Below, one piece after another: positions 9,829 to 21,170 of a stretch of DNA of 64,000 nucleotides. Source of the DNA: Aotearoamyces nothofagi (lineage: Eukaryota > Ascomycota > Leotiomycetes > Leotiales > Tympanidaceae); assembly GCA_015345905.1 (NCBI GenBank), contig JADDTR010000006.1, forward strand, positions 124,001 through 188,000. Direction: 5' to 3'. The notes under the pieces are model-generated. The model had not been told where the DNA came from, ran no database searches, and worked only from the letters and a program-made list of their open reading frames with translations. The translations under genes and the position numbers were made by a program. The first letter of the stretch is position 1. Each line of letters starts with the position of its first letter.

Positions 9829-10800
9829 CTTTCCGACTTCCCGACTTCCCGATACATACAGCACGAGTTATATAAAGGCATATATACATATATATATATA
9901 TATATATAATGCAAGTAAGCAAGCGAGTGAGCAAGCAAGTGATTTAATATAGGATAGGATAGGATAGTCCAGACTTGCATTATCGCACTATCGCATTATC
10001 GCACTATCGTACAGACGGACTATTGCATAGACGGATAAGAGACGGAGAGAGAGGGAGAGGGAGGGGTGGGTATATTGTCTTGTCTTGTCTTGTCTTGTTT
10101 TGTTTTGTTTTGTTTTTCCGACTTCCGGGCACGATATAGTATGATATGGTATGATATGTGATATGATATGATATGATATGGTATGATATAATATGATATG
10201 ATATGGTATAGTATGATATGATATGATATGATATGATATGATATGATATGATATGATATAATACAGTATAGTATAGTATAGTATAGTATAGTATAGCACG
10301 AGTTATATAAAGGTATATATATATACATATACATATATATATATACATATAATGCAAGTAAGTAAGTAGGTGAGTGAGTGAGTGAGTGAGTGAGTAACTT
10401 GTACTATTGCACTATCGCACTATCGCACTATCGCATAGACGGATGAGAGGGGGATGAGAGATGGAGTTGAGGGAGGAGTGGGAGAGGGGTGGTTATATTC
10501 TATATTCTATTGTCTTGTCTTGTTTTTCCGACTTCCGGGCACGATATGGTATGATATGATACGGTATAGCATAGTACGAGTTATATAAAGGTATAAAGGT
10601 ATACATGTATACATGTACATGTATATATAATGCAAGTAAGTGAGTAAGTAAGTGGGTAAGTGAGTGAGTAACTTGCATTATCGCACTATCGCACAGACGG
10701 ATGAGAGATGGAGTTGAGCAGCTCTGCTTCTGCTTCTGCTTTCTGCTTCTGCTTCTAGTAATAGAAGAGAGGAAGAGAGGAAGAGGGAGTGGTTATATAG
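9829..10800. repeat. Higher-order repeat: three composite units with embedded microsatellites
   Basis: Three copies of the same ordered blocks: ttccgacttcc; in the second and third copies a variable atatg/gtata tract; acgagttatataaagg (9863-9878, 10298-10313, 10576-10591); a variable TA or CATA tract; ataatgcaagtaag; a variable gagt/aagc tract; cgcactatcgca-type repeats with agacgga; a purine-rich tract; and, at the end of the first two units, a tctcttg/tcttgt run. Spacing between the ttatataaagg cores is 435 and 278 bp because the microsatellite hubs differ in length. No ORF is credible. Confidence 0.85.
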
Positions 10801-11075
10801 TCTTCTCTTCTCTTCTCGGCGAGACTGGCTGGCGGGCTGGCTGGCTGTGTTTCTAGAAGGGTGCGGGGGGGGTGCGTGCTTACAGGGTAGGGATCGCGTG
10901 GTGGACGGGTGTGAGGGTTCGGACAGGTCAGAGTGTGGCATATAGCTGGGGTGGAGCCGCTCTATATAGAAAAGGGGATTTTCTGATTCTTATTCTGCTG
11001 GTGATTCTGGCTGCTATCTAAATACGACTGGGTGATCTCGCCGTGCAATTGGCGGGCATGATCGGTCAGATCTGA
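10801..11075. other. Non-coding flank 3' of the M16 protease gene
   Basis: Short ctggctgg and tctct repeats fade into ordinary sequence that should contain the 3' UTR of the protease gene on the minus strand. No gene is seen. Confidence 0.5.
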
Positions 11076-14000
11076 TCAGCCCTCGCTCTCGCCATCCGAC
11101 TCGCCAGTCTCGTCTCCTTCCTCGTCATCCTCCGAAGCCGCGTCCTCCTCGCCTTCTTCGGCCTTGAGGCCGTAATCTTCTTGGAAGTGTGAGAGGGCTT
11201 GGACTTGGGTTTTGTAGCCTTCGGATGAGAAGCCTGCTTTGATGCCCTATCGGTACAACGTTAGTATCGGAACGCTGGAATGAACATGGGAATGACGGCA
11301 AGGGGAGGAATGCAGAAATGATGGGAATGAGAAGCAGAAGAGTGTGGAAGCTCACCTCCTCCATGATTGGTGCACAGGTAACCACAACATTCGAGGTCCC
11401 TGGGACGAAGACCGGCTGCAGCACAGTTCTCATCGCCTCTCTAATATCATCAACGCCGACCTCCCTGACACGTCTCAACAGCTCGGCATTATATTCTGGT
11501 CCAACTCCTCTGATAACACCGTTCACGAAGCTCAACTGTGCCGCTGTCGCCATCGTCGGCTGCTCGTCCGCAATAGCCACCACGATGGCACTAACAGCAC
11601 CTTCGAGAGCCGATGCTTCAAATTCAGTCTCGCTGCTGATGTAAGCGAGCAAGATGGATTTAGAAGCGACGAAGGCTTTCCATGCATCGGGAGAGCGGTA
11701 GACACGGAATTGCATGAAGCCGCCGTCGAGGTCGCGGGAGAAACCTGTGCCGTAGGCGAGGCCAGTACCGCGGACTGCACGCCAGAGAGGGCCTTCAACA
11801 GCATCGAGGTAGGAGATTGCAACCATCAAGGCAGGAAGAGCTGGGTCGGTGTAGGAGGTTGGGCCGCGGGCGGTGGAGAGGAGATACGAGGAGTCAATGG
11901 TGGGCATTGGGACGATGAGGGAGCCGATCGCTCCTGGGTTTTGGCCATCGGGCGATAGACGTTTGTATTGCTGCTCGATTGGAAGAAGGGGTTTGGATGT
12001 ATCACCTGACGAGGAGACAAGAGCCTCCCAGGCGCTGACGGGGTTGGAGAGCTTCTCGACATCAGCAATGACGAGGACGCGGAAGTTGCTGAATGTGAAG
12101 AGCGACTTTCGTACAGATTCCAGCATGGCAATCACGGCTTTCGGGTCCTTCTCAAGAAGTTTCTTGAGTCTTTTAATGTAGACCGCCTTGACAAGCGTGC
12201 TGCGAGCCTTGACGGTCGATTCCGGGGCGAGGTGGATCATAGCATCAACTGCGTAAAGCATAGAGCTTCCACTACGTTTTGATTCCGGGACGTCGGCGAG
12301 GATTTTGGTGAGGCCAGCACGGAGACGGGTTTCATCAAAGATGCTATCGTACATCAGAGTTTGGATCCATTGGATGGCTTTGAGGTACTTGTCAGGCTCA
12401 ACCTGGAATTGGATGACGACGCCTTCGCTGTCGCCGACGCGGGAGCCGCCACTGATGGAATAGCTGACTGTGTCCTTTTCTAGCTCAGTGACGACTTGTT
12501 CGAAGTCGACCCTTTCGCCGTTGTGTAGGATAGGTGTGTTGAAGAAGTTGTCGATAAATAGGGAAAGTAGGGGTCGATGCTCGACTGGGATACTGTAGGT
12601 GCCTACGAGAACGTTGAGATGGACGAAGTTGGTGGGAACCTGTTCAAATTGGATAAATAGTGGCAAATCCTTATCCTTATTGATAGTCTGCTGTGGCTCG
12701 CTGTCTGAGACGCCTAGTTTGCGTGCCAATCCTGATCTCGCCGTGGTAGACTGGATGAAGTGTATCGAGCTTACTCCTGGAACTGGCCACTGGTTAAGAA
12801 TTTCCTCAGGGATAGGTGCATCGTTTTTTTGTTTAGCTTCCTCGAGCTTTTTGACAAGCTTTTCCAAGCCATCCTTTCCCAGTTTCTCCTTCTGAGCGGC
12901 AACGCGGGCAACCTCGTCTGCCTTCAATTTGTCTGCCAAGTTTTTGGATGGCTTTCCGAGAATTGAGACGTGATGAGCGTCTGAAATCCAGTATTTCAGA
13001 TAGTCCCGCCACTGTTGATCAGTCCAGGTCTCCAATACATCATACTCTTTGAGCGTAGCAATATCCCTAAGCGTAGACCCATCTTCTTTGCCAAATAGGA
13101 AATCGTTGATGGCGTTGGTAGCGAAAAACTCAGCAGAGCTTTCGGCCTGAAACTTTAATTGACGACGCTCCCGTTTGATGCAGTCGGTCAAGTAACCCAT
13201 ATCCAATGGCTTAGAAGCAACGTCCTTTAAAATCTCGAATAGTCGCTTCTCAACTTCGGCTAGTTTCTCCGTTGCTACGCTGGTGGGTTGGAGCCAAATG
13301 ACAGACTTTGGTCGAGAATCCCACCATGTACCAATAGAGCTTGCAAGTTCTTCTCTCTCTACCATTGTATTCTCCAAAATAGAGATGGAAGATCCAGCGA
13401 GGTAGGTGAGGAGAACATTCAGGGCTGAAGACTCAACCACATCATTACAGTTTGGCCCTAGGAAACCAATGAGGATATCTCCGGCAGACTCGTCCTCTTC
13501 AGGAAACTCTACAGTCTGAATAATGGTCTTTTCCAGCGGCGGTGTCTGAGGTGAATCAATCCATGGTCGCTTGAATGGAGCATCTGGGCTTGGGATTTCA
13601 TCAAGAATGCTTGTCTCAAACTCATCCAGAATTTCGAGCAAATTAGAGTGATCAACTTCACCAACAATAACTAGACAGAGGTTCTTGGGTTGGTACATCT
13701 CTTTATGGAAAGCCCGAATCCGATCCGCAGTAAGAACTCGTAGCTGTTCCATCATACCGCCTGTCTCGTATCTGAACCCAACGTTCTCGGGATAGAGAAG
13801 TCGCCGCGCCTGTAGATCCATAAGCTCTGATCCGGTATTTTGGACACCCTGCATCTCAGAGTACACTACACCAGCATCATTGCCTTCTCCATCAACGTGG
13901 TGGACTTCGGTATAGCAGCCTTCATCAGTCAGAGTCGGCAAAATTACATGCTCAAGATAGACTGGCAGGATTTGAGCAAAACCTTCCCAGCCAGCAGTAT

Positions 14001-14325
14001 CAAGAGTATATGCTGTATGGTCCGTTGCAGTCCAAGCATTAGTGTTTGAATAAGCTCTGTTCGCAAGTTTATCGAGGACACCTTTGTACTGGTAGCTTCT
14101 GGATCCCATAAACACAAGATGCTCTAGGGTATGAGGCGCTCCAGAATCATCAAATATCTCAGTAGCTAGGGTGAAATATCCTTGCACTTTAGGTCCCTTT
14201 CGATCCACGACGACTACATGCATTCCAGTCCGACCAGACTTATACTGAGTCAGCGAAGTAGGCGCATAGTCTGCTCGAAAATGTTGAATCGTCTGGAAGT
14301 GCGTTTTCTTGGTAAGGCCCGGCAT
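11076..14325 (-). CDS. M16 family zinc metalloprotease (yeast YOL098C/SDD3-like)
   Basis: Two exons, 11356-14325 and 11076-11246, separated by a 109-bp intron (GTGAGC donor, TACTAAC branch site, TAG acceptor); 1046 aa, like yeast YOL098C (1037 aa). The inverted zinc site HTLEH is at residues 65-69, followed by a downstream glutamate in VVYSEMQG, so the catalytic residues are intact. The long single chain with an N-terminal active half and a C-terminal inactive half fits the M16C-type layout. The protein ends in a strongly acidic tail (DDEEGDETGE). Family members degrade peptides; the cellular substrate of this subfamily is not established. The frame stays open upstream of MPGLTKK to about 14535, but that extension contains a likely leader intron acceptor (TTTAG at about 14385), so I chose the ATG at 14325. 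Confidence 0.9.
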
Positions 14326-15073
14326 GATTACGGAAACTGGTAGCCAATTCCTTAGTCGTGTATAGAACGTGCGATAGTCTTGCCTAAATAGTGTATTAGC
14401 ACGGTGACTTAAGGCTAACAGGCTCTCCGAACAAAAGAAAGTTATGCAGATGCTAACTAAGACGAAGTGGAAGAAGCGGTTCGACATCAACAGGGTTCTA
14501 TATTGTTTTATGCCATGACATAAGTCTAACAGCAAGTTTTATCTCTCGCACAGTAGCGGCTTTGAATCCTGAGCTACTCTGTATAAACACAAGAGGTACT
14601 TTAGATATGACACTGTCTCCAAAGAGCCGACTTAAACGACGAGGAGTCTAATTACGAACAAAACGAGAATTATGAGGACGAGAACTATGAGGTTTGAAGG
14701 CGTCGACAATCAAAGTGGTCGACAGCTCATGTTCCAGTTTCCAGTGAAAGGAAATTACAGAAGCAATAAAAGACTGTAGAAAACCAAATCCGCACCAGCC
14801 ATAGGATATGATATCGTACAAAACGACTGAGATGAGGGGTAGCAAGAAGGCAGATATCAGTGCTTTGCGAGATATAGTGGCCTTCGACATAATACCTGCC
14901 AAGTACAACACTTCAGATGATGCTATCGTGATAAGTCATGGCAGAAGATGGTTTCGGCGGTAAATCTTTGTTGTGGACGAAGAATTCAGCAACATACCTC
15001 ACGTTGGACCTGCAGAAAGCCAGCGCAGCTCAGCCTTGCAGCTTATCACGGCAAGGATTCGTCCCCAGGTCTA
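14326..15073. other. Protease gene leader region and intergenic DNA
   Basis: The first 200 bases read open on the minus strand but have no conserved features and probably hold the protease 5' UTR with an intron. A minus-strand stretch at 14648-14911 could encode a hydrophobic 87-residue peptide but lacks an ATG start and a recognisable family. Nothing else is seen. Confidence 0.4.
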
Positions 15074-15439
15074 CTATCCTATCCACACTGGAGCAACCGA
15101 TCCGCTGCAGGACTCGTCTTTCTTCCCCTTCAAAGACTGGAAATATGGAAATTTATGTAGCTCTAGAAGATCGATTGTGGCATAGAAGACAGACCCTTCA
15201 AAGAACAATCGTAGTGGCCTCTCTGATATCGCTTGATGCCATTGGTCCCTTAACGCGCGAGACCCGCCTAACTTTTGTTTGACGCGGTTGGATGCGGCAA
15301 CCGCGAAAGCTGGTCTTTCCATATATTGCTCTAAGTTGTCAAAGTCTGTATTTATACCTCGTGATATATTTGCAATCTGGCCAGAGCTCCTTCCCATACC
15401 CCAACCCACCACTCTCCAAATAATACTCTGCTTTTCCAC
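15074..15439 (-). CDS. Hypothetical 121-aa protein (possible gene)
   Basis: An ATG-initiated ORF of 121 residues, divergent from the ZW10 gene with only 76 bp between the two starts, so the two would share a promoter. The predicted protein has a mixed, protein-like composition: an N-terminal WRVVGWGMGRSSGQIANIS stretch, then a helical region ERPAFAVAASNRVKQKLGG, and SERPLRLFFEGSVFYATID. I do not recognise the family. It could be one exon of a longer gene, but I found no convincing splice partner. The opposite strand also carries overlapping ORFs, which lowers certainty. Confidence 0.4.
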   Translation of the reverse strand: MEKQSIIWRVVGWGMGRSSGQIANISRGINTDFDNLEQYMERPAFAVAASNRVKQKLGGSRALRDQWHQAISERPLRLFFEGSVFYATIDLLELHKFPYFQSLKGKKDESCSGSVAPVWIG

Positions 15440-15515
15440 CTTTATCGACAGTATGCCGACATAATATTTGCTTTATTGTTCAGGAGCTGTCTCCGGCATA
15501 TTCCGTTGAAGCAAC

Positions 15516-18304
15516 ATGTCTACATCACAGCAAGAAGACCGTCTGGGGCAGACGATCGTCAACTTTGCTCGCGATGGCTCTTTTCCGGATCTAGATGAGG
15601 TTTCTGCGCTAGAAGTCGAAGGCAGCATTCTACCTACAGCGTTAAGTGCTGTAACTGCAGCGAGAGCAGACTTAGAGGTAATATTTTGAGCGTTACTTTG
15701 GTTACATGGCTTGAAACCAGATCTTTTGAGATTTGATGGTGTATGTTATATCTAAAAGCTAACCCATCTTTCTAGTCCGAAATTCGAGCTATCAGCCGTG
15801 AGAGCGCCCCCGAAGTTGACACCTGGATAGAAAATGCGAAGGCTCTCCAAGACGATATTAATCGATCTAGAACCCTGGCCAGCGAAATTGTTCGAAATGC
15901 CCAAGCCGGCGATGTATTAAACCAAGCTGTAAAGGAGTCGGCCGACCGTATTGAGTTCCTCTCGAAGGAGACAAGATATAATGCACAAGTAATTGAAGCA
16001 TTAAATGGCATTAAAGATGTGAGAGATCTACTTGAACAGGCCCAACAAGCGGGAAGCGGGGGAAACATCCTAGATGCTCTGCACTTGCTTTCGAGAGCAT
16101 GGGATATTATATACAAGACGCCTAAGGACGAACGGACTCGAGCGGTCAGATTACTCGATGAAAGAGCATTTGTATTGAGACAGTTATTACACGATGATTT
16201 CGACGATGTTTGGAAGTCTCTGCTTTTTTTCGATGTTGAAGCCAAGACTTTGACTATCACGAAAGGCGCAGAAGTCAATTCTATGGACTTGGATCAGTCA
16301 GTAATTGTCATAAAAGCTTATAAGGAACTGGATGATCGAGTCCAGCAGTTCTACGAATCACTTCAAGAATTGGTTTTAGGACCACGTGTCGAGCTTAAGG
16401 TTGGCAGTTTATCTTCTATTGTCATAAAAGGCGATACGGTCCTAGTCTCATCTGGTTCTGCTGATCGAACTATCAAATCGCTATTTGGCGACCTCGAAGA
16501 GCTCATTACATTTCTTTCCGACCGCTTACCCAGCGAGTTTGCCATATTACTTTCGGGAATCATGATGCCAAAGTTGTGTTCAACCATAAAGGAAACATGG
16601 CTAGATTCTGCGGTCCCCGCATCTCTGGATGACATGACTGCTTTTCGAAAAGCTATAGCGTTGGTTCAATTGTTTTCAAACAAGATGACTGAACTGCACT
16701 GGAGTGGCTCTGAACAGTTGCAAGACTGGGTTTCCAACGCGCCAAAGGTTTGGCTCAATAAACGGAGGGAGACATGTCTTGATTGGACAAGGAATCAGCT
16801 GTCTTTAGGCATTGGAATCTCGAGAAAGGTCGACCGTGTCGAAACCCAGACCATGTCTCGGTCGGACGGCGAATATCTTACATCGAATGTCAGTGCAAAC
16901 GGACACGGCAATGACTGGGATGCTGCTTGGCCAGATGAGGAGCAAGAGCCCACTGTTCAGGTAGCGCGAAAACCATCTGTCAAAGAAGCTCTACAAGATG
17001 GCCCAGGGATTCTGACAGTCGACACAGGAAAGGATGAAAATGCCAAAAATGAAGATGATGATGCTGTAGATGCTTGGGGGTGGGGCGATGACGATCCTAT
17101 TGACGTAGAAGTCGAGGCGAAAGTTGATGCAGTGGAGGATATGACCACACTTCAAGAGAGGGCTCCAGAAGCACTAAGATCGGTAACATTGGTTGAGAAG
17201 TATACGATTTCGTCTATGCCAGATCCAGTCTTCAAAACAATTAGCTTGCTCATCGAAGATGGAGTTACTTTGACAAATGAAATGTAAGTGTTGCCTTTTG
17301 GATGCATTATGAGTGCTAATAATATACAGGAATGCTGAAAATCCTGTGGCAGCAGCTGCTGTTGGCCTTTTTGCGCTACCAACCCTAGTTCTAGCAATGT
17401 ATCGAGGTGTATCACCTTACTACTATACCAAGAGCCCAGGTGGAAATATGTAAGCTCACACCGATCTGCTTCGCAATCCAAGACTGACGTATCTAAGGTT
17501 CCTCTACAATGATGCCATGTGGTTGGCCGAACAACTACGAAGCTTTTCTAAAAAGTGGTCGAAACGTAAGGATTTAGGTCCTCGAGCACTGGGTAAAGTG
17601 AAACTCGACAATGAGATCCTCGCGATGGAGAAATTTGGTAGACGGGCGTATGGCAATGAAATGTCGACCCAGCGTACGATTCTGAATGATTTACTCGGAG
17701 GTGTGTTTTCAAGGTTCAGATGCTTCGTATTCCATACCCTAACATGATCGCAGGCGCCCAAAACTTCCTCCAGCAAGAAGGTCAAGGTGCAAACGATGAT
17801 AAAGCATCGGTTGAGACTGTTCTTTTCCACGTTCGATCGGTTTCTGCCGAATGGAAGCAGATACTCTCTAAGTCAGCATGGGCACAGGCTACCGGCTCTT
17901 TATTATCTACGATTGCTGGGAAAATCATCCTAGATGTCCAAGAATTGGTCTCGCTTGGTGCAGATGAAGCATATAGAGTTGCGACGCTGATATCAGAGAT
18001 AGAAAAGCTAGATGATTTGTTTATGCCTGATAGTGAGGACAATGATGGACAGCTAGGAGTTCCCGGGACCTCACAATATGCAGCGAATTGGCTGAAGATG
18101 AAATTCTTATGCCAGGTATTGCAGAGCGACTTAAAGGAAGTACTGTTCTTGTGGTTCGAAAGCGAGCTAAGCTTGTATTTCACGGCACAGGAGGTGGTGG
18201 AACTAATTGAGCTCTCATTTGAGAGTAACTATCGGACGAGAGAAGCGATTGTAAAGATCAAGGAAACACCTTTACCCAGAGGTGAGGCTAATGAAGACTG
18301 GTAA
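15516..18304 (+). CDS. ZW10/DSL1-family tethering and kinetochore protein
   Basis: Five exons: 15516-15677, 15776-17283, 17330-17449, 17498-17700 and 17754-18304, with phases agreeing at every join; 847 aa. Introns are 46-98 bp with AGCTAAC, GCTAATA and CCTAAC branch sites. The N-terminal third is helical and coiled-coil-like. The middle has a long acidic, Trp-containing insert (AWGWGDDDPIDVEVEAK). The C-terminal part contains FLYNDAMWLAEQL and the closing FTAQEVVELIELSFESNYRTREAI, typical of ZW10 C-terminal domains. The family forms the Dsl1/NRZ tether at the ER for COPI vesicles; in animals ZW10 also serves the kinetochore. The gene is divergent from the small ORF to its left and convergent with the nitronate monooxygenase gene, 130 bp away. 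Confidence 0.85.
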
Positions 18305-18434
18305 GGCTGCCGGCGCTGTCTAGTGGGAGTGGATAAACGGGTTGAATTATAGCATAGCGAGGTCAACGATACCCTGTCATATTTCATTCGCAGTACATGT
18401 TATTGATGAGTCGCAACTTTGTGAATTTCGAGGG

Positions 18435-19499
18435 CTACCGTAAACCTTGATTCAGTAGAGATTTTGCATCCTTGAGTACTTCCTCCACGATTTGGGCAGC
18501 GGGAATTATCTCTTTCACAAGACCGACCCCAGTACCAGCATACGTCGTAATCCTACCATCGTCTCGTCCCCACCCCTGATCTCCGATTTTCATCGCCGCA
18601 TCATAAAGTTTCCTATTCTGCTCATCACTCATTCCAGCCTCCCAATCCCGAAAGCTCTCATTTATGACAGCTCTCCCATTATACCCCTCTGGCCAGCCAG
18701 TGGTGCCCCTCAATTTATCATATATAGAAGTCCGGATAGTCGCAACACCACCATCGCATGCATCTAAAACTGCATGTCGATATCCATTACTGATCTCCGC
18801 CTCTTCACTTGCCAAGAATCGTGTTCCCATACATACACCACTAGCTCCCAAGACCGTCGCGGCTGCAACGCCTCTTCCGTCCACGATGCCGCCAGCTGCT
18901 ATTAGAGGAATGTGACCCAAGCCAGCATCTTTCAATGCATCGGCTACTTCTGGAAGTAAAGTAATGATAGATGAAGATTTTGCGAGTCCGTGGCCACCGG
19001 CATCGGAGCCTTGGATAACCAGTACGTCTGGATTGCAAGCTCGAGCAACATCTAGGGCAGATGACACTGTACCGACTTGAATCCAGACTTTCGTCTTCCC
19101 CTCTGTAGCAGTTCGTAGCTCTCTAGTCCACAAGGCTAGATCCTCAGCACTCTTCGGGGCAAAGAGCCAGACTGTAGCCGGCTTAAAGGGGAAATCTTTG
19201 AGTTCTTGGACCGCAACGGAGAGATCTGCACCCCAGTTCAGGAATCCTACGCCTATGGGAAGTACGTCCCCTTTCGCCAAGGTCTGATGAGGAGTAATTC
19301 TTGCCAGACTTCCATAAAGGAAGTCTCGTAGAATAGAGGTGTCAGAGCCAACTCCTAGAAAGCCAATCCCCCCTGCGAGAGATACTGAAACTGCAAGAGC
19401 TGGACCAGCGACTAGGCGCATTGGAGCCGATACTATCAAGGGGGTAATGGTCCAAGGATATTGGAGTTTGAGCTCATTTTGAGAGCCTGAAGAAGCCAT
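18435..19499 (-). CDS. Nitronate monooxygenase (2-nitropropane dioxygenase family)
   Basis: Intronless, 354 aa. The TIM-barrel order of the family is visible: APMRLVAGPALAVSVSLAGG near the N-terminus, a GFLNWGADL-type strand, VLVIQGSDAGGHG (the FMN-phosphate region with the conserved GxxAGGH), IPLIAAGGIVDGRGVAAA and LGASGVCMGTRFLASEEA. These enzymes use FMN to oxidise alkyl nitronates, including the toxin propionate 3-nitronate, and act in detoxification. There is no signal peptide, so it is probably cytosolic. It is divergent from RPB11 with 431 bp between starts. Confidence 0.93.
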   Translation of the reverse strand: MASSGSQNELKLQYPWTITPLIVSAPMRLVAGPALAVSVSLAGGIGFLGVGSDTSILRDFLYGSLARITPHQTLAKGDVLPIGVGFLNWGADLSVAVQELKDFPFKPATVWLFAPKSAEDLALWTRELRTATEGKTKVWIQVGTVSSALDVARACNPDVLVIQGSDAGGHGLAKSSSIITLLPEVADALKDAGLGHIPLIAAGGIVDGRGVAAATVLGASGVCMGTRFLASEEAEISNGYRHAVLDACDGGVATIRTSIYDKLRGTTGWPEGYNGRAVINESFRDWEAGMSDEQNRKLYDAAMKIGDQGWGRDDGRITTYAGTGVGLVKEIIPAAQIVEEVLKDAKSLLNQGLR

Positions 19500-19930
19500 G
19501 AAAAATATACATAGCTAGAAATGGAGAAATAAGAGACGGGGAATCCCTTCTTATTCATACGCCGGGAATTATCATGTTCCTCTCGTCCTCGGATCAGTAA
19601 TACCGCGGTCTACCCCACGAAGAGCCTACGTCATTGGACATGTAACCGAAGGCCGCCTTGCCAATAGTAGGCAGGCGTCGCGTATAATGTATTCAGGCAT
19701 ATTCAGGCATACTCAGGCACAACCACAGCCTTGAGGAATTTAGCCTTGCAGCTCGCATTCTGATATTATCTCAACAGCATATACACCGTCGCTTTGCGCA
19801 TCTTACAACGCTCAACACCAAGCAGCAACGAAAGAGCTGTATATAATTGGCACTGAGACATCTGCCAACACCATCTAGTGTTTGATAGCAAGAATCACCG
19901 CGGGGTGAAAGTGCTTGAACCATCGCCGCG
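19500..19930. other. Divergent promoter region, nitronate monooxygenase / RPB11
   Basis: 431 bp between two start codons. It includes an attcaggcat-type short direct repeat at about 19690-19718. No gene or strong motif is seen. Confidence 0.4.
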
Positions 19931-20485
19931 ATGAACGCTCCAGATAGGTTAGCCACACCAGCCACGCAGCAATCGCCCTGCCCGTGTTGCGTCGGGAGTT
20001 AACGTTGGTGATAGATTTGAATTGTTTTTGCTAGCAGATGGAGAAAAGAAGATCGCTGAGGTTGCCGATACTCGTAAGTCTATGCCTGTACATGTCTGTT
20101 TTCACGATTACTAACTCTTTTCAAGGTACCCCAAACAGTTCCATCTTCACCGTTAAAAAGGAGGACCACACCCTCGCGAATCTTCTCCGTGCCCATCTCC
20201 TCAAGGACCCGCACGTAACCTTTGCCGGCTACCGAGGTAGGCTCTACTAATGTCTTGTTTATCGTCTCCCTTGGGACTGACACTTCTATAGTCCCCCATC
20301 CTCTGTTCGCTACCTTCGAGTTGCGCGTCCAGACCGATGGCGTAATATCACCAAAGGAGGCAGTCGTCGCATGTTGCAAGGGCATCGTGGCTGACCTCGG
20401 TCAACTCAGCCGCGAGTTCACCAAGGAGTATGAGCTGCGCAAAATGGTTGGCGGCACCAACGGTGGCAATCCTGCTCCTAATTAG
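19931..20485 (+). CDS. RPB11: RPB11, RNA polymerase II subunit
   Basis: Four exons: 19931-19947 (only 17 nt), 20015-20073, 20126-20236 and 20292-20485; 126 aa. The N-terminus [12 protein letters not shown] matches the family start. Other signatures are [38 protein letters not shown], and [13 protein letters not shown]. Yeast Rpb11 is 120 aa. Rpb11 pairs with Rpb3 in the alpha-like assembly platform of Pol II in the nucleus. The 17-nt first exon is supported by the conserved MNAPDRF, by the AG|A join and by a GTTAAC branch site. The C-terminal tail is Gly/Asn-rich and probably disordered. Confidence 0.95.
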
Positions 20486-21170
20486 GGCATTCGTGCTTGG
20501 GAGTAAGAATATTGCATAAGCAGCTTGCATGGGCATGGAGTTTGGGGAGGTTCCTCGCGGTTCTTTGTCAACTCATAACTTGGGGCGGATTGCATTTGTA
20601 TAACCTGGAGTTACTTGGAGTCTAACGGCGGCTCATTACAGTCTACGGACTTGCATTCACATTTTCGATAGATAAAGTACGATGGCTATAGAGGCTGGCA
20701 ATGATAAAAATAAAAGTTATAATCTGTACTTCTGACTGATGTTTTTATGATGTTATACGTGTAACGTGTTCTAGGGATTTCCTTCTGCCAATACCTAACT
20801 GAGGGGCTCTAATACGTGTTTGAAGGGACGGATATTTATGGAGAGGCTAGGAGGACTAGAGTTCGCATGGAAAGCTTTCTCCGATTACCGACAGGATAAG
20901 TTCGCGTCATTGAAGGGAGTTAACTCTAGCATCAGGATAGCGGTCTATCATATCTAATACAAGCAGCCACATTACATCCCGTCGTATTGTATTATCTCGT
21001 AAAACATCATAGCTACTCATTAGCCACGAATCATCTTGCTATTCATCAACAGGTTTCCATTGCTATCCAGTCTATCGGGATCTCATTAGATTAGGTGCAA
21101 TTTCTCGACTTCTCTACAGATTTCCTATCTGGACTAAAATTTTCCGCCAGGTCCCCTCAAAGCCCCATCA
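20486..21170. other. Intergenic between RPB11 and LSM5 3' ends
   Basis: 685 bp between convergent genes, AT-rich, presumably holding both 3' UTRs. No ORF of interest or repeat was seen. Confidence 0.5.

Noticed and set aside
9210-9980. ORFs encoding EENVYRRECIS-type and HTHTHTH repeats
   Set aside because: They follow the repeat unit exactly and include the duplicated segment around the N; not genes.
9988-10357. Isoleucine/tyrosine/histidine-rich ORFs
   Set aside because: Direct translations of the atatg microsatellite.
11357-12181. Plus-strand ORFs antisense to the M16 protease
   Set aside because: The minus strand carries an intact conserved protease across the same bases.
14326-14535. 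N-terminal extension of the M16 protease (hydrophobic segment FFHFVLVSICITFF)
   Set aside because: The frame is open, but a plausible intron acceptor at about 14385 and the conserved start at MPGL point to a leader, not a signal peptide.
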